A stretch of DNA of 9,707 nt, taken from contig JABUUT010000057.1 of assembly GCA_021443045.1 (NCBI GenBank), positions 16,256-25,962 on the forward strand, in the 5' to 3' direction. Below the pieces are notes generated by a model. The model worked only from the letters and a program-made list of their open reading frames with translations. It searched no databases and was not told the origin of the DNA. Origin of the DNA: Fibrobacteraceae bacterium. Its GTDB lineage: Bacteria; Fibrobacterota; Fibrobacteria; Fibrobacterales; Fibrobacteraceae. Below are positions 1 through 5,713 of this stretch, piece by piece (positions within the stretch are counted from its first letter, which is position 1; every line of letters begins with the position of its first letter). The position numbers and the translations under genes are program-made.

Positions 1-25
1 GTAGCGAACGGCCTCATTCCTCAAA

Positions 26-38
26 GCGACGAAGTCGC
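26..38. repeat. Short perfect hairpin GCGAC-GAA-GTCGC
   Basis: A 5-bp perfect stem closes a 3-nt loop. Read on the minus strand the loop is TTC, giving GCGAC-TTC-GTCGC. It lies downstream of the LoaP-like gene in that gene's direction of transcription. There is no T-tract after it, so it is not a convincing intrinsic terminator. It may be part of a dispersed intergenic repeat. Confidence 0.5.
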
Positions 39-43
39 GACCT

Positions 44-78
44 TATCGCTGATAACTGAAAACCGATAACTGATAACC
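44..78 (-). repeat. Heptamer repeat array, left end
   Basis: On the minus strand this reads as five consecutive 7-bp units: GGTTATC, AGTTATC, GGTTTTC, AGTTATC, AGCGATA. The consensus is (A/G)GTT(A/G)TC, decaying at one end. The same heptamer occurs in a longer array at 9469-9545 in the opposite orientation. The unit length and in-register decay indicate a simple tandem repeat, not CRISPR. I believe such repeats are dispersed in Fibrobacter intergenic regions but cannot verify it here. Confidence 0.75.
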
Positions 79-101
79 ATCTACTCTCGCCTTGGGGCGT
101 A

Positions 102-116
102 CGAGGCGAAGCCTCG
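102..116. repeat. Short perfect hairpin CGAGGC-GAA-GCCTCG
   Basis: A 6-bp GC-rich perfect stem has a 3-nt loop (TTC when read on the minus strand). It starts 35 bp past the stop of the LoaP-like gene. No T-run follows on the minus strand, so termination is uncertain. It has the same triloop and layout as the hairpin at 26-38, suggesting that both belong to one intergenic repeat family. Confidence 0.5.
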
Positions 117-150
117 ATAGGGTGGCAACGGCTAAAGGTACAATAAATTT

Positions 151-741
151 TTAGTGCGTCAGTTTCTTGTACACAATTTCCAAAGAAAGGTCTACGGTCA
201 TGGGGCGGCCTAGCATGGTGATTTCTACGGTGGCCAGCCTTTTGTGCCTATCAATTTTTTTTATCAAGGCTTCGTGATTGCGAAGAGGGCCCTGGGTAAT
301 AAAAATCTGATCATTTTCCATAAATCCGTAGGAACATTCCACTTTTAAAACAGAAATATGGGGATCCGTTTCATTGTCCCTAGGCACTGTAATTTGACGG
401 ATAAATTCCACTTCTTGAGGGCGCAGTGGCACAGGCTTTTTTTCAAAGGAGAGAATGCGTGCAAAGTTACTGTAATTATTGGCCAAAGTAACTTGCAATG
501 TGGATAACCCCATGTCGGTAAAAAACACATACCCAGGAAACATGGGCTTTTCTTCGTCGTGCCAAGCCTGAAGGTACTTTTTTTTACGCACATACACAGG
601 GTAGATCCACTGGCAGGCAGCCCCCTTACGGTTCAGTTCCTGTATGGTTTCCATCTCTTTGCCTGTGCTCACCCAAAGGGCATACCAAGCGTCTTTTATT
701 CCTGTTTGTGGTTCAGACTCACTCATAACAAGATGTTCCAT
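151..741 (-). CDS. LoaP-like specialised NusG paralogue (transcription antiterminator)
   Basis: The protein has 196 residues from the ATG at 741. The N-terminal NGN domain opens with AWYALWVSTGKE (about residues 18-29) and contains the family signature EKPMFPGYVFF, which in NusG-like proteins lies next to the RNA-polymerase-contacting surface. The C-terminal KOW domain has NDQIFITQGPL, then KKIDRHKRLATVEI and MLGRPMTVDL, close to the KIDRRKR...GRE pattern I know from LoaP. Family members ride on RNA polymerase and suppress termination in specific long operons. It lies just downstream of the MATE gene on the same strand and probably shares its transcript. The frame extends to a TTG at 759, and an ATG at 726 (191 aa) is equally plausible; none has a good Shine-Dalgarno. 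It is not the housekeeping NusG, because it lacks the usual secE/rplK neighbours and its KOW sequence is divergent. Its target operon is not in this window or lies to the left. Confidence 0.85.
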   Translation of the reverse strand: MEHLVMSESEPQTGIKDAWYALWVSTGKEMETIQELNRKGAACQWIYPVYVRKKKYLQAWHDEEKPMFPGYVFFTDMGLSTLQVTLANNYSNFARILSFEKKPVPLRPQEVEFIRQITVPRDNETDPHISVLKVECSYGFMENDQIFITQGPLRNHEALIKKIDRHKRLATVEITMLGRPMTVDLSLEIVYKKLTH

Positions 742-781
742 TAAAAAATATAAGGGCAACTCTAAAATAAAAAAGAATGAA

Positions 782-2179
782 CTACTTATCTAGCACATGC
801 CGCCGCCACCTGCCCGTTTTCCACCGCCACAAGAACACAAAGGGCCACAGGCTATACCCGCACACCACGGCGCACCAGGCATAATTTGCCGGCAAGTGAA
901 AAATATAGGCACTTACAAAAAGCGTACTGGTAACACACCAGTTCATGCAAACCGAGGTGAACATCACCCACAAGGTATCCCCCGCCCCGCGAAGGGCCCC
1001 AGCAAAAATAACAAGCAATACCTCCGAAACAATGTAGAACAAAGCAACGCGAAGCATGAATATGCTCATAGGGCGAGCCTCGTTAAATACATCACTTGCC
1101 GTATCGGGGCTAAAAATATCTACCAGCACTCCTGGCAAAAGTAAAAAAAGCATCGCTATGGTCAATGCATACGCCCAGCCGATTTTTAAGCCGGAAATAC
1201 AGCTGCGCCTGGCCGCCGCCGCATTTTTTGCACCCACATAGCGGCCCACCAAACTAGTTGCCGCAATTTCAAGGCCCATCAAAGGAACATAGGCCACCAT
1301 GTCCCAGTTGAACATAATGGAAGCCGCCGTGGCAGATACCGCCCCCATTCCATGAAATAAAAAGAGCAGGCTCTGGAAGGCGAACATATTGAGAAAAAAT
1401 TCAATGCCACAGGGAATGCCTCGCCCACACAGTTCCTTCATGGTGGAGCCATCCCAGCCAAAATTTTTTGAAGTTCCAAAGCGGCGGCGATTCTTTTTGT
1501 TAAAGTAGACTAAAGCCATCATGGCAACCGAAGAAAAAGTGCCTAGCAGCGTTCCATAGGCAGCTCCAGCAATTCCAAGTTTTGGAAAAGGTCCATAACC
1601 AAAAATTAAAAAGTAGTTGGCAAAAATATTCACCAACAAGGCCACAAAGGCCGACTTCATAATAATTTTTGTTTCACCGATGCCGGTAAAAAAGTTTGCA
1701 AGCACACTGCGGGCAAGCACCAGTGGGCTTCCAAAAATCAAAATCTTGAAGTAGAGCTTTTGCGGTTCCATCTGCAGAGGGTCCAGATGCTGCAAGCCAA
1801 AGAGAAAATACCCCAAGGGAATGGTTAAAAAAATAAACGGCATACAGATGAGGGCAAAATACATGGACTGCACAATCACCTGGGAGCATTCTCCGTTTTT
1901 CTTTGCCCCAAGGCGCTGCGCCACCATGGCCGTGGCATAGCTCAGAACCCCCACAAACAGGTTGGTCATTACAATCTGGGTGCCGCCACCCCCTAAAGCC
2001 GCATTCATTTCAAAGGGGCTCAGCTTTGCCAAAAAAAGCCTGTCCACAAAAGTCATCAGCGTGTCAAAAGACATGCTGAGAAGCATGGGGAGAGCCACCA
2101 CCAGCACATCGCGAGTGCCGCCATTCTTTTTGAACTTTGGCTTTAAGGTTGTCCTTAAAAAAATAGATTGCAAAACCAT
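782..2179 (-). CDS. MATE family multidrug/toxin efflux transporter
   Basis: A polytopic inner-membrane protein of 465 residues from the ATG at 2179, the usual length for a 12-helix MATE transporter. Family exporters exchange H+ or Na+ for cationic drugs or metabolites. The first helix region carries VALPMLLSMSFDTLMTFVDRLFLAKL, with the Pro and Asp typical of MATE helix 1. The segment FTGIGETKIIMKSAFVALLVNIFANYFLIFG matches the second-repeat pattern G.g.t...m......N...ny.lIfG. The C-terminal half repeats it with FAGALRGAGDTLWVMFTSVCMNW, as expected from the internal two-fold duplication. The N-terminus has a basic stretch (LKPKFKKNGGTRD) before helix 1. The frame can also start at TTG 2188, but ATG 2179 is preferred because a TATCTTTG box ends 6 nt before it. 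The LoaP-like gene follows after about 40 bp. The substrate cannot be told from sequence. Confidence 0.92.
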   Translation of the reverse strand: MVLQSIFLRTTLKPKFKKNGGTRDVLVVALPMLLSMSFDTLMTFVDRLFLAKLSPFEMNAALGGGGTQIVMTNLFVGVLSYATAMVAQRLGAKKNGECSQVIVQSMYFALICMPFIFLTIPLGYFLFGLQHLDPLQMEPQKLYFKILIFGSPLVLARSVLANFFTGIGETKIIMKSAFVALLVNIFANYFLIFGYGPFPKLGIAGAAYGTLLGTFSSVAMMALVYFNKKNRRRFGTSKNFGWDGSTMKELCGRGIPCGIEFFLNMFAFQSLLFLFHGMGAVSATAASIMFNWDMVAYVPLMGLEIAATSLVGRYVGAKNAAAARRSCISGLKIGWAYALTIAMLFLLLPGVLVDIFSPDTASDVFNEARPMSIFMLRVALFYIVSEVLLVIFAGALRGAGDTLWVMFTSVCMNWCVTSTLFVSAYIFHLPANYAWCAVVCGYSLWPFVFLWRWKTGRWRRHVLDK

Positions 2180-2185
2180 GGCGTG

Positions 2186-2193
2186 CAAAGATA
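2186..2193 (-). promoter_or_regulatory. TAnnTTTG-type promoter box for the MATE gene
   Basis: The minus strand reads TATCTTTG, an exact match to the TAnnTTTG -7 element described for Bacteroidetes-type primary sigma factors. Only 6 nt separate it from the ATG at 2179, so a transcript from it would be nearly leaderless. This fits the absence of a Shine-Dalgarno sequence. No good -33/-35 partner is visible. About 180 bp upstream (to the methylase-tail remnant at 2375) hold no gene I can support. Confidence 0.45.
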
Positions 2194-2374
2194 GAAATAT
2201 TTGAGGAAAGCCCTTCTATGTATTTGCCCAAATTCCAGTAATACTCAACCAAAAAACTGTTTACAGAACACGCCGCTTTTAATTGTGTGGTAAGATAACG
2301 AGGGACTTTAATTCTTTAAGCCAAGTCTGATAATCTGTTGGTTTAAGTTATTTTTCCCATAATTACACCTTATG

Positions 2375-2449
2375 CTATTTTCCTTCTACCACGGTGATTT
2401 CTTCCTGGGTGAGTCCGTAGAGTTTATAAACAATTTTATCTATCTCCAT
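2375..2449 (-). pseudogene. Remnant of methylase C-terminal tail (copy 2)
   Basis: A 24-codon frame on the minus strand runs from ATG 2449 to TAG at 2375 and reads MEIDKIVYKLYGLTQEEI then TVVEGK. The (I)D.(I)VYKLYGLT.EEI..VEG pattern is the extreme C-terminus typical of Eco57I/type IIG-like and related N6-adenine DNA methylases. Nothing else of such an enzyme is present: a stop codon lies seven codons upstream of the homologous segment. It starts 17 bp after the KilA-N stop. The C-terminal 18 codons match those of the fragment at 3405-3539, with changes mostly at silent third positions. I call it a decayed gene end and not a functional peptide, but a tiny translated ORF cannot be excluded. 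Confidence 0.55.
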
Positions 2450-2466
2450 TTTTAAACCCGACTAAC

Positions 2467-3279
2467 TTATTTCAACAACTTTCGGCTTTCAGTTTCTTCT
2501 AAAACCCGCATCTGCTGAATAGCGATTTTGTTTAGTTTAATAAGACGTTCCGATTGAGGTGCACCATCATTAATCAGCATAGCGTTAATGCTTTCCATAT
2601 TTGAAAGGCAGATTAACTGATTTATATTGGCATAATCTCTCATATTGCCTTTAGCATCAGGATTTGATTATCGCCATTCTTTTGCCGTAATACCAAACAT
2701 TGCCATATTAAGAACGTCTGCTTCTTCTGCATAAATAAGTGATGCCTGATATGGTGTGACTTTTTTAGGAATAAGATTGAACTTTATTGCATCCGTGTGA
2801 ATATGGTAATTAATTTTGGAAAGTTCCCGTTTTGCAGACCAGCCGATTAACTTTTGCTCTTCCTGCTTGAGCCGCTGGAATTCGTCTATAAGATACAATT
2901 TAAACGGAACGCTAATGGCACTTCCAAATTCAAAGGCAATATCCTTATGTGCGAATGTACCGCCATAACGCCCTTTTTTTACAAATATTCCTATAGCATT
3001 AGTTTTTTCTATCCATTCTGATACGCTTAAAACAAACGAAGGAAGTCCTGCCTGCATTTTAAAGTGGTCAAATTCGACCACTTTAAAATCCGGATTGTGC
3101 AATAATTCCCATGTCCCAAGGAACTATATAGTATACCTTGTGCGAATCCAGTTTTTTATAACATCCGCAGCCCTTACCTCGTCTTTTTTAGCACCAGCCA
3201 TATCAGTCAAAGATATAAAATCGTTATTTTCAATAGTCAGAACATTTACACTGGTATCGATTACTTTTATTTGCGCCAC
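2467..3279 (-). pseudogene. KilA-N domain protein, interrupted by two in-frame stop codons
   Basis: The complete frame runs from GTG 3279 to TAA 2467, 270 codons, the usual size for bacterial KilA-N proteins, with no frameshift. A strong Shine-Dalgarno AGGAG (3290-3286) sits 6 nt before the GTG. The N-terminal 51 codons give VAQIKVIDTS...NDFISLTDMA...DVIKNWIRTRYTI, then TAG at 3126-3124 where relatives have Glu in NTIEFLG.WE. The middle reads NPDFKVVEFDHFK, VSEWIEKTNAIGIF, KKGRYGGTFAHKDIAFEF and FKLYLIDEFQRL, all hallmarks of the family. TAA at 2670-2668 replaces an acidic residue in the AKEWRE.NPDAKGN motif; the C-terminus then continues to KLLK. KilA-N proteins are DNA-binding, common in phages and mobile loci. 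The longest uninterrupted piece (144 aa, 2668-3102) lacks the start of the domain and has no ribosome binding site, so I call a pseudogene. Confidence 0.9.
3058..3087. repeat. 30-bp near-perfect palindrome inside the KilA-N frame
   Basis: 12-bp arms TTTAAAGTGGTC and GACCACTTTAAA flank a 6-bp centre (AAATTC) with a single mismatched pair. On the minus strand it encodes the conserved KVVEFDHFK segment. Its core GGTC(A/G)AATT(C/T)GACC resembles the core of the palindrome at 3304-3327. It may be chance codon choice in a conserved peptide or a binding site. Confidence 0.7.
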
Positions 3280-3285
3280 TTTTTA

Positions 3286-3290
3286 CTCCT
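3286..3290 (-). promoter_or_regulatory. Ribosome binding site AGGAG fixing the KilA-N start
   Basis: AGGAG on the minus strand lies 6 nt before the GTG at 3279. It marks the original start of the KilA-N gene, upstream of the first nonsense codon, and supports reading the two interrupted pieces as one gene. Confidence 0.75.
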
Positions 3291-3303
3291 GAATTAATTT
3301 GCC

Positions 3304-3327
3304 CAGGGGGTCGAATTCGATCCCCTG
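3304..3327. promoter_or_regulatory. 24-bp palindrome upstream of KilA-N, possible operator
   Basis: CAGGGG and CCCCTG arms flank TCGAATTCGA with one mismatched pair (G/T) between them, making a 24-bp near-perfect palindrome. It is 25 bp upstream of the KilA-N start. Its centre is 41 bp from the centre of the next palindrome. Position and symmetry suit a dimeric regulator's operator, perhaps autoregulation by the KilA-N protein. This is inference. Confidence 0.5.
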
Positions 3328-3335
3328 ATATGATT

Positions 3336-3377
3336 TTTACTTTTAATTGTGGCGAATTCGCCATAATTAAAAGTAAA
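3336..3377. promoter_or_regulatory. 42-bp palindrome with CGAATTCG core
   Basis: Arms TTTACTTTTAATT and AATTAAAAGTAAA (13 bp, perfect) enclose TGGCGAATTCGCCA (14 bp, perfect), with a single G/T mismatch pair between arms and core. Total length is 42 bp. It lies between the methylase-tail fragment and KilA-N. No T-run follows on either side in the manner of a terminator, although a transcript would fold into a long hairpin. The octamer CGAATTCG is shared with the palindrome at 3304-3327. Confidence 0.65.
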
Positions 3378-3404
3378 TTGGTCATGCTGCACTCGATTCA
3401 GCAT

Positions 3405-3539
3405 CTACTTCCCTTCCACCACGTCAATTTCTTCCCGGGTAAGTCCGTAGAGCTTGTAAACCTGGGCGTTTATCTGGGAGTCGATGATGTCACGGCGCTG
3501 TTCGTACATGGCACGGTCTTTGCATTTGATATCAGCCAT
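3405..3539 (-). pseudogene. Remnant of methylase C-terminal tail (copy 1)
   Basis: A 44-codon frame on the minus strand runs from ATG 3539 to TAG 3405. It begins MADIKCKDRAMYEQRRDI and ends VYKLYGLTREEI then DVVEGK. The last part matches the C-terminus typical of Eco57I/type IIG-like adenine methylases and the second copy at 2375-2449. GAGG at 3553-3550 lies 10 nt before the ATG, so it could still be translated. Both the length and the lack of any catalytic motif (no NPPY) argue for a remnant left after deletion of a methylase gene. It lies upstream of KilA-N on the same strand, separated by two palindromes. A genuine short protein is the alternative. Confidence 0.5.
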
Positions 3540-3555
3540 TAAACAACATCCTCAA

Positions 3556-3572
3556 ATTGTATCATTTACAAT
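3556..3572. promoter_or_regulatory. Inverted repeat ATTGTA-N5-TACAAT upstream of the short ORF
   Basis: Two perfect 6-bp half-sites are separated by 5 bp, in the divergent interval between ffh and the short minus-strand ORF at 3405-3539. It could be an operator or overlap a promoter for the minus-strand ORF. No regulator can be named. The rest of 3573-3705 is AT-rich with no ORF. Confidence 0.35.
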
Positions 3573-3705
3573 CAAAATACATTTTTCAAAGTTCTACAAC
3601 TGATTATTTTTATCCTTTGGCCATAAATTTCGATATTTTGGGAACTATAGTTAACATCTCGATACTATTTTAACGAATTTTTAAACTGCACCAAAATAAA
3701 ATTTC

Positions 3706-3713
3706 TAACTTTA
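3706..3713 (+). promoter_or_regulatory. TAnnTTTA promoter-like box before ffh
   Basis: TAACTTTA matches the TAnnTTTG -7 element in all fixed positions but the last. Only 8 nt separate it from the ffh ATG, so the mRNA would be nearly leaderless. ffh has no Shine-Dalgarno, which is consistent. No clear -35 partner is visible. Confidence 0.4.
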
Positions 3714-3721
3714 CCCCCACT

Positions 3722-5080
3722 ATGTTTTCACAATTGACAGAATCTCTAGAATCTACCCTCAAGAATCTTCGTGGTCAGGGCAGGCTGACCGAAGAAAATG
3801 TTGCCGAATCCCTACGCGAAGTGCGCCGAGCCTTTTTGGAAGCCGACGTGAACTTTAATGTGACCCGGGACTTTGTAAAAGCCGTTAAGGAAAAGGCTCT
3901 GGGCAGCGAAGTGCTTAGCTCCGTGACCCCTGGTCAACAAATTGTGAAAATTATCCACGACGAACTTGTGAGCGTCATGGGTGGCGAAACTAAAGAAATC
4001 AACCTGAACGCTTCTGCTCCCGTTGGCATTATGATGGTGGGTCTCCAGGGTTCTGGTAAAACCACCTTTGCTGGTAAGATTGCCCTTTGGATGCGTGCCA
4101 AAAAGAAGCGCAAGCCTCTATTGGTGGCCGCCGACGTGTACCGCCCCGCCGCCATCAAGCAGCTCCAGGTGCTGGGGAAATCCATTGGCATTCCTGTGTA
4201 CGACGAAGGTCAGGGCAACCCTGTAGAAATTATAAAGCACGGCTACCAGTACGCCAAAGACAACGGCTTTGATTTGGTAATTTACGATACCGCTGGCCGC
4301 CTGCAAATAGACGAAGAACTGATGCAGGAACTGGAAAAGGCCCGGGACGCGGTTCACCCCGATGAAATTCTCTTTGTGGCCGATGCCATGATTGGTCAGG
4401 AAGCGGTGAATGTGGCGGCCGAATTTTGGAACCGCCTAAGCTTTACCGGTGTTTGCCTATCTAAAATGGATGGCGATGCCCGAGGCGGTGCTGCACTGTC
4501 GATTAAAAAGATGACTGGCGTTCCAATATGCTTTATTGGTGTTGGTGAAAAATTGCCCGAAATAGACCTGTTCCACCCCGACCGCATGGCCAGCCGAATT
4601 TTGGGCATGGGCGACGTGGTGAGCCTTGTTGAAAAGGCCCAGCAGGTGATTGACGAAAAAGATGCCAAGGACCTTCGCAAAAAAATCCTCAACAACAGTT
4701 TTGACTTAAACGACTTTTTAAAGCAGCTACGAACCATAAAAAAACTGGGCCGCATTAAAGACATTCTGGGCCTGATTCCTGGGCTTAACAAGCTGCCCAT
4801 AGACCAGATTGACGAAAAGGAGCTGGTGTATGTGGAAGCGGTTCTCAGCTCCATGACCCCCAAGGAACGCCGCAAACCGGAAATACTGGACGGAAGCCGC
4901 AAGGCCCGCATTGCCCGGGGTTCTGGCACAAAAATCGAAAGGGTAAATGCCGTGCTAAAGCAGTACGACACCATGAAGGAAATGTTCAAGAAACTGGGTG
5001 GTATGGCTAAAAAACAGAACAACGGAGCCCCCATCGGAAGCAACTACACCCCTCCGAAGGTCAAGAAAAAACGCAAATAA
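3722..5080 (+). CDS. ffh: Signal recognition particle protein Ffh (SRP54)
   Basis: SRP GTPase that, with 4.5S RNA, binds signal sequences of nascent inner-membrane proteins and delivers ribosomes to FtsY at the membrane. The length of 452 residues is typical. The N domain occupies about residues 1-90 (helical, LRGQGRLTEENVAESLREVRRAFLEADVN). The G domain has P-loop GLQGSGKTT (107-115), DVYRPAA (139-145), DTAGR (189-193), SKMDGDARGGAALS (247-260) and GVGEKLPEIDLFHPDRMASRILGMGD (273-298). The M domain follows with MTPKERRKPEILDGSRKARIARGSG (378-402), the RNA-binding helix-turn-helix, and a basic tail ending KKKRK. The finger loop (about 336-356) has Ile and Leu where I recall Met in E. coli Ffh. 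The start is ATG 3722, without a Shine-Dalgarno. It heads the ffh-rpsP-rimM-trmD-rplS cluster. Confidence 0.98.
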   Translation: MFSQLTESLESTLKNLRGQGRLTEENVAESLREVRRAFLEADVNFNVTRDFVKAVKEKALGSEVLSSVTPGQQIVKIIHDELVSVMGGETKEINLNASAPVGIMMVGLQGSGKTTFAGKIALWMRAKKKRKPLLVAADVYRPAAIKQLQVLGKSIGIPVYDEGQGNPVEIIKHGYQYAKDNGFDLVIYDTAGRLQIDEELMQELEKARDAVHPDEILFVADAMIGQEAVNVAAEFWNRLSFTGVCLSKMDGDARGGAALSIKKMTGVPICFIGVGEKLPEIDLFHPDRMASRILGMGDVVSLVEKAQQVIDEKDAKDLRKKILNNSFDLNDFLKQLRTIKKLGRIKDILGLIPGLNKLPIDQIDEKELVYVEAVLSSMTPKERRKPEILDGSRKARIARGSGTKIERVNAVLKQYDTMKEMFKKLGGMAKKQNNGAPIGSNYTPPKVKKKRK

Positions 5081-5174
5081 CGTGAATAAAATTTCCTAAA
5101 AATGTATCAAAATCTTCATTTTTATGCAAAAATCATCATTTTTGTCCATTTAAAAACTTAATTTATACGAAAAA

Positions 5175-5198
5175 GACGGAAAAATTTACATTTCCGTC
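5175..5198. terminator. Inverted repeat GACGGAAA/TTTCCGTC between ffh and rpsP
   Basis: An 8-bp perfect stem with an 8-nt loop lies in the 202-bp ffh-rpsP gap. On the plus strand only CTTT follows. On the minus strand a TTTTT run follows, so as a terminator it would be better for minus-strand transcripts. It could still mark the ffh 3' end. Just upstream (5107-5145) are two imperfect direct repeats, CAAAATCTTCATTTTT and CAAAAATCATCATTTTT, of unknown meaning. Confidence 0.35.
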
Positions 5199-5199
5199 C

Positions 5200-5229
5200 T
5201 TTACATACAAGATTTTATTTCTATATTTG
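5200..5229 (+). promoter_or_regulatory. rpsP promoter
   Basis: TTTACA (5200-5205) and TATATT (5222-5227) are 16 bp apart and fit a sigma70-like promoter. The downstream part TATATTTG (5222-5229) also matches TAnnTTTG exactly. Predicted start is near 5234-5236, giving a leader of about 48 nt with a small GGTTT/AAACC stem (5250-5265) and GAGG at 5274-5277, 5 nt before the rpsP ATG. Confidence 0.6.
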
Positions 5230-5282
5230 GCGTTAGAACAATTAAACCCGGTTTTTCCGGAAACCCCAAAAAAGAGGTTAAA

Positions 5283-5696
5283 ATGTCTACAGTTATCCGT
5301 CTCGCTCGTTTTGGCAAGCGTCACAACCCAATCTACCGTGCCGTAGTTATCGACAACCGCAAGGCTCGCGACGACAGCTTTATTGAACAGGTTGGTTTCT
5401 ACAACCCTAACAAGGCCAAGCCAGAAATCAGCTTTGACCAGGAAAAGGTTCTCAAGTGGCTCTCCGTTGGTGCCCAGCCATCCGACACGGTTGCTTCCCT
5501 TCTCAAGAAGGTGGGCATTTCTGACTTGTTCCACGAAATGAAGGCCAAGCGCTCCATCGAAGGCAAGGTTGCCACTCCTCGCGCCGACAAGGCCAAGAAG
5601 AAGGCTCTGGGCCCCAAGGCCAAGGCTCGTCTCGAAGCAGAAAAGGCTGCCAAGGAAGCTCCAGCTGAAGAAGCTGCTCCAGCCGCAGAAGCCTAA
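5283..5696 (+). CDS. rpsP: 30S ribosomal protein S16 with extended C-terminus
   Basis: Component of the 30S subunit, needed for early assembly steps of the 16S 5' domain. The N-terminus STVIRLARFGKRHNPIYRAVVIDNRKARDDSFIEQVGFYNP is a textbook S16 signature. The core covers about residues 1-90. The remaining 45 or so residues are a Lys/Ala/Glu/Pro-rich low-complexity tail (KAKKKALGPKAKARLEAEKA, then APAEEAAPAAEA), basic first and acidic last. Total length of 137 compares with the usual 80-90. The start at ATG 5283 is set by GAGG 5 nt upstream. It has its own promoter and its own terminator at 5714-5747, so it is largely expressed as a separate transcript within the cluster. Confidence 0.98.
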   Translation: MSTVIRLARFGKRHNPIYRAVVIDNRKARDDSFIEQVGFYNPNKAKPEISFDQEKVLKWLSVGAQPSDTVASLLKKVGISDLFHEMKAKRSIEGKVATPRADKAKKKALGPKAKARLEAEKAAKEAPAEEAAPAAEA

Positions 5697-5713
5697 TCAA
5701 AAGAGAAAATTTG

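Noticed and set aside
797..1144. 115-codon plus-strand frame inside the MATE gene
   Set aside because: It is Pro/His/Lys-rich, with no family resemblance, and opposite to a clear 12-helix transporter.
2668..3126. Programmed readthrough or recoding of the two KilA-N stops
   Set aside because: The stops differ (TAG and TAA), and no recoding structure is apparent next to them. Ordinary pseudogenisation explains both.
3336..3377. 42-bp palindrome as an intrinsic terminator
   Set aside because: The outer stem is AT-rich and neither strand shows a T-run following a GC-rich stem.
4396..5043. 215-codon minus-strand open frame antisense to ffh
   Set aside because: It lies wholly within the well-supported ffh gene and its translation is rich in Ser/Arg/Leu with no recognisable motif; it is a codon-bias shadow.
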